The translations under genes were made by a program, and so were the position numbers. The notes beneath the pieces are model-generated. The model made no database searches. It was not told where the DNA came from and saw nothing but the letters and a program-made list of their open reading frames with translations. From assembly GCA_045640525.1 (NCBI GenBank), contig JAZUFE010000038.1, forward strand, positions 1-64,000: a DNA stretch of 64,000 bases, in the 5' to 3' direction. The stretch comes from JAILLW01 sp045640525 (GTDB taxonomy: Bacteria > Bacillota > Clostridia > Lachnospirales > Lachnospiraceae). This document shows positions 51,578 through 60,743 of this stretch, one piece after another (within the stretch, counting starts at the first letter, position 1; the number at the start of each line of letters is the position of its first letter).

Positions 51578-52915
51578 ATGAAACTTCCTGACGAATATAT
51601 AAACAGAATGAAAATACAATTGGGTGAGAGCTTTTTGGATTACGAGAAGACTCTGCACGAAGATAATATCAGAGCACTAAGGGTTAATACCCTGAAGGGG
51701 TCTGTCCGTGACTTTTTGCAGCATAACGGCTGGGGAATAACAGATAAGGACCGGGTGGATTGGTGCCCAATCGGATTTTATATAGGAAAGGATGAAGAAC
51801 TTCCGAACAGTGAAATTCTTCCGCCGGGAAAGCATCCATACCATAGTGCCGGTGTCTACTATATTCAGGAACCGTCTGCAATGTCGGTTGTTGAGCAACT
51901 GGAGATTACTCCCGGGGACAGGGTTTTGGATTTGTGCGCCGCACCGGGAGGAAAGACAACGCAGATAGCAGCCAAATTGCAGGGCAAAGGAATACTGTTT
52001 GCAAATGAACCGGTTGCCACGCGAGCCAAAATATTGGCTGAAAATGTCGAAAGAATGGGAATAACCAATTGCGTTGTAATATCACACGATCCGGCCCAAA
52101 TAGCGGATAGATTTAAAGGATATTTCGATAAAATATTGGTAGATGCGCCATGCTCGGGTGAGGGCATGTTTAGAAAAAACGAGGAAGCGGTACAAGAATG
52201 GTCTGAAGATAATGTATCGATGTGTGCAAGCAGACAAAAGCAGATTTTGGACAGCGCGGTAATAATGCTTAGAGGCGGTGGCAAAATGGTGTATTCTACG
52301 TGTACGTTTTCGAAAGAAGAAGATGAAGAGAATGCCTCATATGTTGTTTCAAAATATCCGTTTATGACAATGCAGGCAAGCAGGAGAATATGGCCGCACG
52401 AATGTAAGGGCGAAGGACACTTTTGGGCTTCTTTTGCTAAAGAATCGGATGATGTTTTGAACAAGGCAAAATGCGATAAAGGGCTGAATGTTAAAACTTT
52501 GCAGGAATTTGCGGAATTTGAAAGGCTGAGTTTAAAAAGGGGAATCGACAATATTCTTCAATACGACAGCAAGTTTTTGAAATTTGGCGACGAGTTGTAT
52601 GTGACAGACGCGCAATTGCCTACACTTGATAAACTTAAAGTCTTGCGTTCGGGACTTCATTTGGGTACACTAAAAAAGAATCGTTTTGAACCGTCGCTGG
52701 CGTTGGCTTTGGCAATCAAACCTGAAGATGCAACGGTATGCGTATCTTTGTCCGAACATGAAGCTCGGACGTACTTACGGGGAGAATCTATTAATAGAGA
52801 GGTTCCCAAGGGGTGGTGCGTTCTTGAAATTGACGGTTATACATTGGGCTGGGGTAAAGCCTCGGCGGGAATTATTAAGAATCATTATCCGAAAGGATTA
52901 AGGAATTATTACTGA
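51578..52915 (+). CDS. RsmF/RsmB-type rRNA or tRNA m5C methyltransferase
   Basis: A 445-residue NOL1/NOP2/Sun family enzyme. SAM motif I is LDLCAAPGGKTTQIA, the two catalytic cysteines are in DAPCSGEGMFRK and YSTCTFSKEEDEEN, and the C-terminal 130 residues match the RsmF extension and PUA-like domain. It methylates cytosine in RNA, probably 16S rRNA. I chose ATG 51578 (MKLPDEYINRM) over an upstream in-frame start that would cross the promoter. The TPR lipoprotein gene starts two nt after its stop. Confidence 0.9.
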   Translation: MKLPDEYINRMKIQLGESFLDYEKTLHEDNIRALRVNTLKGSVRDFLQHNGWGITDKDRVDWCPIGFYIGKDEELPNSEILPPGKHPYHSAGVYYIQEPSAMSVVEQLEITPGDRVLDLCAAPGGKTTQIAAKLQGKGILFANEPVATRAKILAENVERMGITNCVVISHDPAQIADRFKGYFDKILVDAPCSGEGMFRKNEEAVQEWSEDNVSMCASRQKQILDSAVIMLRGGGKMVYSTCTFSKEEDEENASYVVSKYPFMTMQASRRIWPHECKGEGHFWASFAKESDDVLNKAKCDKGLNVKTLQEFAEFERLSLKRGIDNILQYDSKFLKFGDELYVTDAQLPTLDKLKVLRSGLHLGTLKKNRFEPSLALALAIKPEDATVCVSLSEHEARTYLRGESINREVPKGWCVLEIDGYTLGWGKASAGIIKNHYPKGLRNYY

Positions 52916-52917
52916 TT

Positions 52918-53964
52918 ATGAGAAAGTTATACGGCTACATTCTGACGTTGACTGTTGCAATAATACTTTTGACAGGCTGCGGCTTTTCTTCATCAACTGA
53001 AAACTTGACCAAGGCGTTTGAACAAATAGGCGAGCTTGATTATCAAGGAGCGTTGGATACGCTTGGGGTGGCAAGAGAGTCCGAAGAAGACGAGAGACTG
53101 ATACAAAGGGCTGAAGGAATTGCCTATTTGGGAATGGGAAAATATGACGAGGCTATAAGCTCGTTTATAGGTGCGTTGTCATCATCAGACGGTATTGTTA
53201 CGGATATGGATTTTGACATCAACTACTATCTGGCTACAGCATACTACAAAAAAGGTATGATCGATGAAGCGTTGTCGGTGTATGATTCCATCCTGGCTTT
53301 GGAGGACGATGCTGTGGATGCTTTGTATTTGAGTGGGGTCCTTCACTCTGAACGTAATGAAATCGACCTTGCCATGAGCAATTTTGACAAAGCAATTAAT
53401 CTGGCACCCGACAATTACGATATGCTTATTCAAATTTATTCCATTTTGTCTCAAAACGGATATAAGGAAGTAGGCTTAAATTACCTTAGGGCGGCGATGG
53501 ATGCCGGTACCAAGAAGATGTCCAATTATGAGAAAGGCCAGATAAGCTTCTATTTGGAAGATTATGAATCGGCAAGAACGTATTTGGAAAAAGCCAAGGA
53601 TGAGAAGGGATACGAAGCGGTATTGTTCCTTGGCAAAACTTATGAAACCCTCGGTGATGTGAATTATGCAATTTCCGTATATTCATCATTTATCAATGCC
53701 GGCGGTAATTCTCCGGAGGTCCTTAACCAGATGGGGCTTTGCAAAATGAAAATGGAGGATTACGAGGGAGCATTAAGTGCATTTCAACAGGCTATGAATA
53801 TAGAAGGAAATACAATTATGCAGACGCTGAAGTTTAACGAGATTGTTGCGTATGAGCACATTGGTGATTTCAAGAAAGCCTGTGTATTGGCGGAGAGTTA
53901 CCTAAGAACATATCCGGATGATGAAAATGCCAAGAGAGAATATCAATTCCTAAAAACGAGGTAG
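52918..53964 (+). CDS. TPR-repeat lipoprotein
   Basis: A 348-residue lipoprotein (lipobox LTGC near residue 21) whose mature part is a run of about eight tetratricopeptide repeats (IAYLGMGKYDEAISSFIGAL, YYLATAYYKKGMIDEALSVY, LNQMGLCKMKMEDYEGALSAF). It should sit on the outer face of the membrane and hold a protein complex together. It begins two nt after rsmF and ends before tandem hairpins. Partner unknown. Confidence 0.88.
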   Translation: MRKLYGYILTLTVAIILLTGCGFSSSTENLTKAFEQIGELDYQGALDTLGVARESEEDERLIQRAEGIAYLGMGKYDEAISSFIGALSSSDGIVTDMDFDINYYLATAYYKKGMIDEALSVYDSILALEDDAVDALYLSGVLHSERNEIDLAMSNFDKAINLAPDNYDMLIQIYSILSQNGYKEVGLNYLRAAMDAGTKKMSNYEKGQISFYLEDYESARTYLEKAKDEKGYEAVLFLGKTYETLGDVNYAISVYSSFINAGGNSPEVLNQMGLCKMKMEDYEGALSAFQQAMNIEGNTIMQTLKFNEIVAYEHIGDFKKACVLAESYLRTYPDDENAKREYQFLKTR

Positions 53965-54007
53965 TCAATTTTGACAAAATTAAAAAAGGAAATTTGGTAC
54001 ATTTTTT

Positions 54008-54058
54008 GGACACCTCTTTTGGGGTGTCCATTTTGCTTGAAAAATGGGCATTTTTCAA
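54008..54058 (+). terminator. Tandem hairpins after the TPR lipoprotein gene
   Basis: First hairpin: GGACACC (54008-54014) with GGTGTCC (54023-54029), followed by ATTTTG. Second: TTGAAAAATG (54037-54046) with CATTTTTCAA (54049-54058). The first is the likely terminator. The 273-nt gap to nrdD holds these plus the nrdD control region. Confidence 0.65.
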
Positions 54059-54078
54059 AAAATTAATTTACATAACAA

Positions 54079-54126
54079 CCACAACATATCAGAATTTGCG
54101 TGGCGTGCCGACACAACATCTTGTGC
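54079..54126 (+). promoter_or_regulatory. Tandem NrdR boxes upstream of nrdD
   Basis: ACACAACATCTTGTGC (54111-54126) closely fits the NrdR box (ACAC-W-ATAT-W-GTGT type palindrome). A weaker copy whose left half is conserved lies at 54079-54094, exactly 32 bp away centre to centre, the spacing usual for tandem NrdR boxes. They sit just upstream of the nrdD promoter. Confidence 0.65.
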
Positions 54127-54133
54127 TTTTTGA

Positions 54134-54162
54134 TTGACAGTAACTTCCCGGAATGATATTCT
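54134..54162 (+). promoter_or_regulatory. Promoter of nrdD
   Basis: A perfect TTGACA (54134-54139), 17 nt, and TATTCT (54157-54162) with a TGn extension. The start would be near 54169, giving a leader of about 70 nt. Confidence 0.7.
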
Positions 54163-54237
54163 CTATATATGTGGTGTTTTGGCGAAAATACCGCAAAAAT
54201 GATAAAAATGTGATTTTGAAATCCAGGGAGGTTAGAA

Positions 54238-56652
54238 GTGTTTCAGGTTATCAAAAGAGGAGGAGAAGTAACAGATTTTACGTTGACTAAAATATCTGAT
54301 GCTATCATGAAGGCATTTAATGCAACTGATGTTCAGTATAACAACGACGTAGTGGATTTGTTGGCTCTTCGCGTAACGGCAGATTTTCAAGGAAAGGTTA
54401 AAGACAACGGCATTCATGTAGAAGATATTCAAGACAGCGTTGAAAAGGTTCTCGAGCAGGCAGGATACGCCGAAGCAGCCAAGGCCTTTATACTTTATCG
54501 TAAGCAGCGTGAGAAGATGCGTACGATGAAATCGACTATTCTTGATTATAAGGATGTTGTTAACAGTTACGTTAAGATTGAAGACTGGAGAGTTAAAGAA
54601 AACTCAACCGTTACCTATTCGGTAGGAGGCCTGATTCTTTCAAATTCGGGTGCGGTTACAGCCAATTATTGGCTGTCCGAGATTTACGATGAAGAGATAG
54701 CCGAAGCTCATCGTAATGCCGATATACATATTCATGACCTGTCAATGTTGACAGGCTATTGCGCAGGATGGTCGCTTAAGCAATTGATTCAGGAAGGCCT
54801 TGGCGGTATCACCGGTAAGATTACTTCAGCTCCTGCAGCACATCTTTCTGTATTGTGTAATCAGATGGTTAACTTCCTCGGTATTATGCAAAATGAATGG
54901 GCAGGTGCTCAGGCATTCAGTTCGTTTGATACATATCTTGCTCCCTTTGTTAAGATTGATAATCTTTCGTACGCAGAGGTTAAGAAATGCATTGAAGCCT
55001 TTATTTACGGCGTAAATACACCTTCAAGATGGGGTACACAGGCTCCTTTTTCAAATATTACATTGGATTGGACCGTTCCCAATGACCTTGCGGAACTTCC
55101 CGCAATTGTAGGCGGAGTTGAACAGGAATTTAAATATAAAGACTGTAAAGCAGAGATGGATATGATAAATAAGGCATTCATCGAGACTATGATCGAAGGT
55201 GATGCTAACGGAAGAGGATTCCAGTATCCGATTCCGACATACTCCATAACAAGAGATTTTGACTGGTCCGAAACCGAGAACAATAAACTCTTGTTTGAAA
55301 TGACTGCTAAATACGGTACCCCTTATTTCAGCAATTACGTTAATTCCGATATGGAACCTTCGGATGTACGTTCTATGTGCTGCCGTCTTCGCTTGGACCT
55401 TCGTGAACTTCGTAAGAAATCCGGCGGATACTTCGGATCCGGAGAGAGCACAGGTTCTGTAGGCGTAGTAACAATCAATCTTCCGAGAATAGCATATCTT
55501 TCTGCCAACGAAGATGATTTCTTCAAACGCCTTAATCATATGATGGATATTGCCGCAAGATCGTTGAAGATGAAACGTCAGGTTATTACCAAGCTTTTGA
55601 ACGAAGGCTTGTATCCATATACCAAGAGATATCTTGGATCTTTCGATTCTCATTTCAGCACGATAGGACTTATCGGAATGAATGAGGTTGGACTGAATGC
55701 CAATTGGCTTCGCGAAGACCTTACACATAAGAGAACTCAGGAATTCGCCAAGAAAGTTCTTAATCATATGAGAGAAAGACTTTCGGATTATCAGGAACAA
55801 TACGGTGATTTGTATAATCTGGAAGCAACTCCTGCAGAATCTACAACATACAGACTTGCCAAACATGATAAGAAGAGATGGCCGGCAATTAAGACAGCAG
55901 GTAAGATCGGTGACACACCCTACTATACCAATTCATCGCATCTTCCCGTTGATTATACGGCAGACATATTTGATGCATTGGATATTCAGGATGATTTGCA
56001 AACACTCTATACATCAGGAACTGTTTTCCATGCATTTTTGGGAGAAAAGCTGCCCGATTGGAAAGCTGCAGCCGAATTGATTAAGACAATTGCTTGGAAT
56101 TACAAGCTTCCCTACTATACATTGTCTCCTACATATTCAATATGTAAGGAACACGGCTATATAGCAGGAGAGGTTCATGAGTGTCCGTATTGCGGAAAGA
56201 AGACGGAAGTTTACAGCCGTATCACAGGTTACTACAGACCGGTTGCCAACTGGAATGACGGTAAGCTTCAAGAATATGCTAATCGTAAGACGTATGATAT
56301 AGCTAATTCCACATTAAAAAGACCGGTTACTTCGGTAGTTACTTTATCCGATTTTGATGCGGTGGAGCCTACGGTGACTGTTGAAAAGCCCGAGAACGTC
56401 ATATACCTTTTCACGACAAAGACGTGTCCGAATTGTAAACTTGCCAAAGAATATTTGAAAGATATCAATTATATTATGATTGATGCCGAAGAGAATATGG
56501 AATTGGCTTCAAAGTATGGTGTAATGCAGGCACCTACATTGGTAATTGCTCAGGGCGATCAGATTAAGAAATATGTTAATGCTTCGAGAATCAAAGCATT
56601 CGTGGACAGCTTGAATGAGGTTGCCGACACGAAAGAAGATATTACAGTATAA
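54238..56652 (+). CDS. nrdD: Anaerobic ribonucleoside-triphosphate reductase with fused thioredoxin-like domain
   Basis: An 804-residue class III reductase that makes deoxynucleotides without oxygen. The GTG start follows GGGAGG. Residues 1-90 are an ATP-cone allosteric domain. The catalytic barrel is typical (VTYSVGGLILSNSG, NTPSRWGTQAPFSN). The C-terminal zinc site is Cys636, a nearby His, Cys649 and Cys652, and the glycyl radical is Gly664 in RITGYYRPV. Residues about 720-795 form an extra glutaredoxin/thioredoxin-like domain with Cys730-Pro-Asn-Cys733, which probably supplies electrons directly. The activase gene nrdG, often adjacent, is not in the window. Control by NrdR is suggested by the upstream boxes. 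Confidence 0.95.
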   Translation: MFQVIKRGGEVTDFTLTKISDAIMKAFNATDVQYNNDVVDLLALRVTADFQGKVKDNGIHVEDIQDSVEKVLEQAGYAEAAKAFILYRKQREKMRTMKSTILDYKDVVNSYVKIEDWRVKENSTVTYSVGGLILSNSGAVTANYWLSEIYDEEIAEAHRNADIHIHDLSMLTGYCAGWSLKQLIQEGLGGITGKITSAPAAHLSVLCNQMVNFLGIMQNEWAGAQAFSSFDTYLAPFVKIDNLSYAEVKKCIEAFIYGVNTPSRWGTQAPFSNITLDWTVPNDLAELPAIVGGVEQEFKYKDCKAEMDMINKAFIETMIEGDANGRGFQYPIPTYSITRDFDWSETENNKLLFEMTAKYGTPYFSNYVNSDMEPSDVRSMCCRLRLDLRELRKKSGGYFGSGESTGSVGVVTINLPRIAYLSANEDDFFKRLNHMMDIAARSLKMKRQVITKLLNEGLYPYTKRYLGSFDSHFSTIGLIGMNEVGLNANWLREDLTHKRTQEFAKKVLNHMRERLSDYQEQYGDLYNLEATPAESTTYRLAKHDKKRWPAIKTAGKIGDTPYYTNSSHLPVDYTADIFDALDIQDDLQTLYTSGTVFHAFLGEKLPDWKAAAELIKTIAWNYKLPYYTLSPTYSICKEHGYIAGEVHECPYCGKKTEVYSRITGYYRPVANWNDGKLQEYANRKTYDIANSTLKRPVTSVVTLSDFDAVEPTVTVEKPENVIYLFTTKTCPNCKLAKEYLKDINYIMIDAEENMELASKYGVMQAPTLVIAQGDQIKKYVNASRIKAFVDSLNEVADTKEDITV

Positions 56653-56658
56653 TTACTT

Positions 56659-56697
56659 AAATAAGCCCCGCCTTGGTGACGGGGCTTATTTATGCGC
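56659..56697 (+). terminator. Rho-independent terminator after nrdD
   Basis: AAATAAGCCCCG (56659-56670) pairs over 12 bp with CGGGGCTTATTT (56680-56691) around a nine-base loop. Confidence 0.9.
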
Positions 56698-56728
56698 AAT
56701 GACTTTATATTAAACATGGGGGACACGG

Positions 56729-57586
56729 ATGGTTCGTAGACATGCCGGTTCTGTATTTACAATATTAGCTATCCTTGCAACAATCGTGTTAATGCAAGGG
56801 TGTTCTTTAGCAGATTCTGCGGGTGTATCATCATCGGATGATTCGGTTTCGCAGGCACAATATGATTCCAAATCGGGAGTCTACTCTTCACAGGGTGTTG
56901 ATGTGGTGAAGGAACCAGAAGAAAACTCCGACAATAAGAAGCCGGCCGAAATGAAAAAGATATATCTGACATTTGATGACGGCCCAAGTCCTTACACGCA
57001 GCGGATACTTGATATTTTAGATGAGTACGATGTGAAAGCAACTTTCTTTGTTCAAGGTAAAACCGGCACCTATGCGTCTTCGGCGTATAAGCGAATAGTT
57101 GAAGACGGTCATACCTTGGGAATGCATACATTTTCGCATAAGTATAATGAAATATATGCTTCAAAGGAAAATTTTATTGCCGATGTCGAAAAACTTCAGG
57201 AATACCTGTATGAAGAAACAGGCGTGTGGTCAAGGCTGTACAGATTCCCCGGAGGAAGTTCAAACAAGGTCTCAAAGGTGCCTATAGAAGAGCTTATCAA
57301 GTATTTGGATGACCAGGGGATTCGCTATTTTGACTGGAATATTTCATCTGACGATGCATCCAAAGGCGGATTGAGCAAAGAACGAATAATTCAGAATGTA
57401 ATGAATCCGATAGATAAATATGACGAATGCGTCATTTTGATGCATGATGCGTTGGAAAAGAAGACAACAGTGGAAGCTTTGGAAGAAATAATTCCGAAAC
57501 TTCTTGCAAGAGGTGATTGTCTGCTGCTTCCGATAACGGATGAGACGGATTTAATACAGCATATTAAGGATAAAAATATAGAATAA
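56729..57586 (+). CDS. Polysaccharide deacetylase lipoprotein
   Basis: A 285-residue lipoprotein (lipobox MQGC) with a NodB-type deacetylase domain: TFDDGPSPYT (metal and base aspartates), the metal histidines in HTLGMHTFSHKY, RFPGGSSN, FDWNISSDDA and LMHD. It should deacetylate peptidoglycan or another surface glycan outside the cell. It is preceded by GGGGGA and followed by pyrF after 10 nt. Confidence 0.9.
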   Translation: MVRRHAGSVFTILAILATIVLMQGCSLADSAGVSSSDDSVSQAQYDSKSGVYSSQGVDVVKEPEENSDNKKPAEMKKIYLTFDDGPSPYTQRILDILDEYDVKATFFVQGKTGTYASSAYKRIVEDGHTLGMHTFSHKYNEIYASKENFIADVEKLQEYLYEETGVWSRLYRFPGGSSNKVSKVPIEELIKYLDDQGIRYFDWNISSDDASKGGLSKERIIQNVMNPIDKYDECVILMHDALEKKTTVEALEEIIPKLLARGDCLLLPITDETDLIQHIKDKNIE

Positions 57587-57596
57587 AGGAGCTCAT

Positions 57597-58529
57597 ATGA
57601 TTAACAAACTTGTTGCAAAAATTAAGAAAACCGGTGCACCTATTGTGGTTGGACTTGATCCGATGATGAAGTTTATTCCGGAGCATATTAAAGAAAAGGC
57701 TTTTAAAGAGTATGGTGAAACTTTGGATGGTGCCGCAGAGGCGATTTTTGAATATAACAAAGAGATAGTTGACAACATATACGACCTTATACCTGCGGTT
57801 AAACCTCAGATAGCTATGTATGAACAGTTTGGAATTCCCGGAATGACAGCGTTTAAGAAAACGGTTGATTATTGTAAGGCGAAGGACTTAGTGGTTATTG
57901 GGGATATCAAGCGTGGCGACATAGGTTCAACTTCGGAAGCTTATGCAATCGGACATCTTGGTAAAGTGAGTGTGGGAAGCAAGTCATATTATGGCTTTGA
58001 TGAGGACTTTGCCACGGTAAACCCTTATTTAGGTTCGGACGGAGTAAATCCTTTTATCAATGTCTGCAAGGAAGAAAAGAAGGGTATCTTTGTACTCGTT
58101 AAGACTTCAAATCCAAGCAGCGGCGAATTCCAGGACCGTGAAATTGCAGGAGCCGACAACAGACCCTTGTATGAAATTGTGGGTGAGAAGGTTGCAGATT
58201 GGGGCAAAGACTGTATGGGAGACGAATACAGTTATGTAGGAGCTGTTGTAGGCGCAACATATCCCGAAATGGGCAAGGTGCTTCGCAAAATTATGCCCAA
58301 GGCTTACATTTTGGTTCCGGGGTATGGTGCTCAGGGCGGAAAGGGTAAAGATTTGGTGCATTTCTTTAACGAAGACGGTTTGGGCGCAATAGTCAATTCT
58401 TCAAGAGGAATAATAGCTGCTTATCAGCAAGACAAATATTCAATGTTTTCTCCGGTTGATTTTGCCAAGGCGTCAAGGCAGGCAGTGATTGATATGAGAG
58501 AAGATATTAAGGAAGCACTTTTGAGATAA
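57597..58529 (+). CDS. pyrF: Orotidine 5'-phosphate decarboxylase
   Basis: A 310-residue long-form (type 2) OMP decarboxylase that makes UMP. The start VGLDPMMKFIP, the substrate region AVKPQIAMYEQFG and the catalytic VIGDIKRGDIGSTSEAYA are clear, with the phosphate loop in LVPGYGAQGG. AAAGGAG precedes the ATG. The UMP kinase gene pyrH lies a short distance downstream, past the bactofilin gene. Confidence 0.95.
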   Translation: MINKLVAKIKKTGAPIVVGLDPMMKFIPEHIKEKAFKEYGETLDGAAEAIFEYNKEIVDNIYDLIPAVKPQIAMYEQFGIPGMTAFKKTVDYCKAKDLVVIGDIKRGDIGSTSEAYAIGHLGKVSVGSKSYYGFDEDFATVNPYLGSDGVNPFINVCKEEKKGIFVLVKTSNPSSGEFQDREIAGADNRPLYEIVGEKVADWGKDCMGDEYSYVGAVVGATYPEMGKVLRKIMPKAYILVPGYGAQGGKGKDLVHFFNEDGLGAIVNSSRGIIAAYQQDKYSMFSPVDFAKASRQAVIDMREDIKEALLR

Positions 58530-58555
58530 TTATTCTTTATCAATGAACTTTCATG

Positions 58556-58564
58556 TGATACAAT
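58556..58564 (+). promoter_or_regulatory. Extended -10 promoter of the bactofilin gene
   Basis: TGATACAAT (hexamer 58559-58564) with a weak -35, giving a start near 58571 and a leader of about 30 nt. Confidence 0.45.
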
Positions 58565-58602
58565 GATTTAGTTACAAAATATACTATATGGAGGATAAGT
58601 AA

Positions 58603-59433
58603 ATGGGTTTTTTCTCAGATTTAAAAGATGATTTGTCACAGGCGGTAAATGAACTTAAAGAACCCGAAATACCCGAAACAGTTGAAGAAACAGTAACGGA
58701 AGAAGAACTCAAGGCGGCTGATTTTGATGATCTTGATGCAGAACTTGATGATGCCGATCTTGATTTGGAAGCTAATATAGATGATGATTTGGCTGATATT
58801 CTTGAAGGCTTGGATGAGAAATATGAGTCAGCTAAGATGGAGGAGGCTCAGGAGCCTGCAGCACCTGCTATGGCACCGATTTCGGAACCCGAACCCGAAA
58901 CATATTCAATGCCGGTTCCTCCTACACCTGTCAATAACCAGCCTGTTCCTACAATTACAAGAACGGTTGCAAGCGATGAAGTTTCAACAATCATGGAATC
59001 GATGATAATTAACGGTAATATGGCTACCGAAGGCTCTCTTGAAATCCGCGGAAGTATCGTGGGTAATGTCGAAGCTCTCGGAAAGCTTAATATAACAGGT
59101 ACCATTCAGGGTAATTCATCGGCTTCGGAGATTTTCGCAGAAGGCGCGAAGATTACCGGAGAAGTTAAGAGTATGGGTTCAATAAAGATTGGTCAGTCAA
59201 CCACCATTATCGGAAACGTATATGCTACTTCAGCAGTGGTTGCCGGAGCGGTTAAGGGTGACATTGATGTTAAGGGCCCTGTAATATTGGATTCTACAGC
59301 AATCGTACTTGGAAATATCAAGTCGAAAGCAGTTCAGATTAATAACGGTGCCGTAATTGAAGGTATGTGTTCTCAGTGCTATGCAGAAGTTAATCCGATT
59401 TCGTTCTTTGAAGAACTCAAGAAGATGAAATAG
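58603..59433 (+). CDS. Bactofilin-like polymer-forming cytoskeletal protein
   Basis: A 276-residue protein. The first 125 residues are acidic and then Pro-rich and disordered. Residues about 130-260 are a bactofilin beta-helix with short Gly/Val/Ile repeats (LEIRGSIVGNVEALGKLNITGTIQGN, IKIGQSTTIIGNVYATSAVVAGAVKGDIDV). Bactofilins polymerise without nucleotide and position cell-wall or division enzymes. GGAGGA precedes the ATG. It lies 23 nt upstream of pyrH and may share its message. The long acidic N-terminus is not typical of short bactofilins. Confidence 0.88.
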   Translation: MGFFSDLKDDLSQAVNELKEPEIPETVEETVTEEELKAADFDDLDAELDDADLDLEANIDDDLADILEGLDEKYESAKMEEAQEPAAPAMAPISEPEPETYSMPVPPTPVNNQPVPTITRTVASDEVSTIMESMIINGNMATEGSLEIRGSIVGNVEALGKLNITGTIQGNSSASEIFAEGAKITGEVKSMGSIKIGQSTTIIGNVYATSAVVAGAVKGDIDVKGPVILDSTAIVLGNIKSKAVQINNGAVIEGMCSQCYAEVNPISFFEELKKMK

Positions 59434-59456
59434 GAATTCAATTCGGAGGGATACAT

Positions 59457-60152
59457 ATGAAGAGAATAATGTTAAAACTCAGTGGTGAAGCTCTCGCAGG
59501 TGATAAGCATTTTGGATTCGATGAAGCAACCGTAAGAGAGGTGGCTCTTCAGGTTAAGCAACTTGTTGATGAAGGATATGAAATCGGAGTTGTTACCGGC
59601 GGCGGCAATTTTTGGAGAGGCAGAACTTCCGAAAATATAGACAGAACCAAAGCCGATCAGATAGGTATGCTCGCAACCGTGATGAACTGTATCTATGTTT
59701 CCGAAATTTTTAGAAGCGTGGGAATGAAAACGGCAGTGTTGACACCTTTTGAATGTGGGTCTTTCACCAAACTGTTTTCGAAAGACAGGGCCAATAAGTA
59801 TTTTGACCACGGAATGGTAGTTTTCTTCGCAGGAGGAACGGGACATCCGTATTTTAGTACGGATACGGGAGTTGTGCTTCGCGCAATCGAAATTGATGCC
59901 GAGGTTATTCTTCTTGCCAAATCCATTGATGGTGTATATGATTCGGATCCTGCCAAAAATCCGAGCGCCAAGAAATATGATGAAATCAGTATTGATGAAG
60001 TCATAGCCAACAATTTGCAGGTAGTGGATATGACAGCATCGATTTTGGCAAGAGACAATAAGATGCCGATGTGGGTATTCGGATTAAATAAAGCTAACAG
60101 CATTGTAAATACGGTTCACGGTGAGTTTGACGGAACCAAAGTTACTGTTTGA
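59457..60152 (+). CDS. pyrH: UMP kinase
   Basis: A 231-residue amino-acid-kinase-fold enzyme converting UMP to UDP. Diagnostic: RIMLKLSGEALAGDKHFGFD at the start, VVTGGGNFWRG and the DPAKNPSAKKYDEIS region. CGGAGGG precedes the ATG. It heads the conserved pyrH-frr-uppS-cdsA-dxr-rseP run. Confidence 0.96.
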   Translation: MKRIMLKLSGEALAGDKHFGFDEATVREVALQVKQLVDEGYEIGVVTGGGNFWRGRTSENIDRTKADQIGMLATVMNCIYVSEIFRSVGMKTAVLTPFECGSFTKLFSKDRANKYFDHGMVVFFAGGTGHPYFSTDTGVVLRAIEIDAEVILLAKSIDGVYDSDPAKNPSAKKYDEISIDEVIANNLQVVDMTASILARDNKMPMWVFGLNKANSIVNTVHGEFDGTKVTV

Positions 60153-60165
60153 TTTGGAGGTTACT

Positions 60166-60720
60166 ATGAACGAGAAAATTAAAGTATACGATGAAAAGAT
60201 GGCCAAGAGCGTTGAGCATCTTGAATCGGATTATCAGGGTATAAGAGCAGGTCGTGCCAACCCACACGTATTGGATAAGATTAAAGTAGACTATTACGGA
60301 ACTCCCACACCGCTTCAACAGGTTGGTAATATTTCGGTTCCGGAACCCAGAATGATTCAGATAGCTCCTTGGGAGAAATCATTGATTAAGGAAATCGAGA
60401 AAGCCATTATGTCATCGGATGTAGGAATTACTCCTTCTGATGACGGAGCCGTTATCAGATTGGTTTTCCCGGAACTTACCGAGGAACGTCGTAAGGATCT
60501 TTCGAAAGACGTTAAAAAGAAGGCTGAAGATTGTAAGGTAGCTGTCAGAAATATTCGTCGTGACGGTATAGATGCATTTAAGAAGCTTTCCAAGACAGAT
60601 GAGATTTCCGAAGACCAGATAAGCGATCTTGAAGATGAATTGCAGAAGCTTACCGACAAATATATCAAAGATATTGATAAGCTTTCGGAAGAAAAGTCTA
60701 AAGAAATCATGACTGTATAA
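60166..60720 (+). CDS. frr: Ribosome recycling factor
   Basis: A 184-residue factor that splits ribosomes after termination. The sequence is full length and typical (SDYQGIRAGRANPHVLDKIKVDYYG, PPE-like ISVPEPRMIQIAPW, AVRNIRRDGID). TTGGAGG precedes ATG 60166, so earlier in-frame codons overlapping pyrH are rejected. Gap to pyrH is 13 nt. Confidence 0.96.
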   Translation: MNEKIKVYDEKMAKSVEHLESDYQGIRAGRANPHVLDKIKVDYYGTPTPLQQVGNISVPEPRMIQIAPWEKSLIKEIEKAIMSSDVGITPSDDGAVIRLVFPELTEERRKDLSKDVKKKAEDCKVAVRNIRRDGIDAFKKLSKTDEISEDQISDLEDELQKLTDKYIKDIDKLSEEKSKEIMTV

Positions 60721-60743
60721 TAAACAAAGAATATTATTACGAG

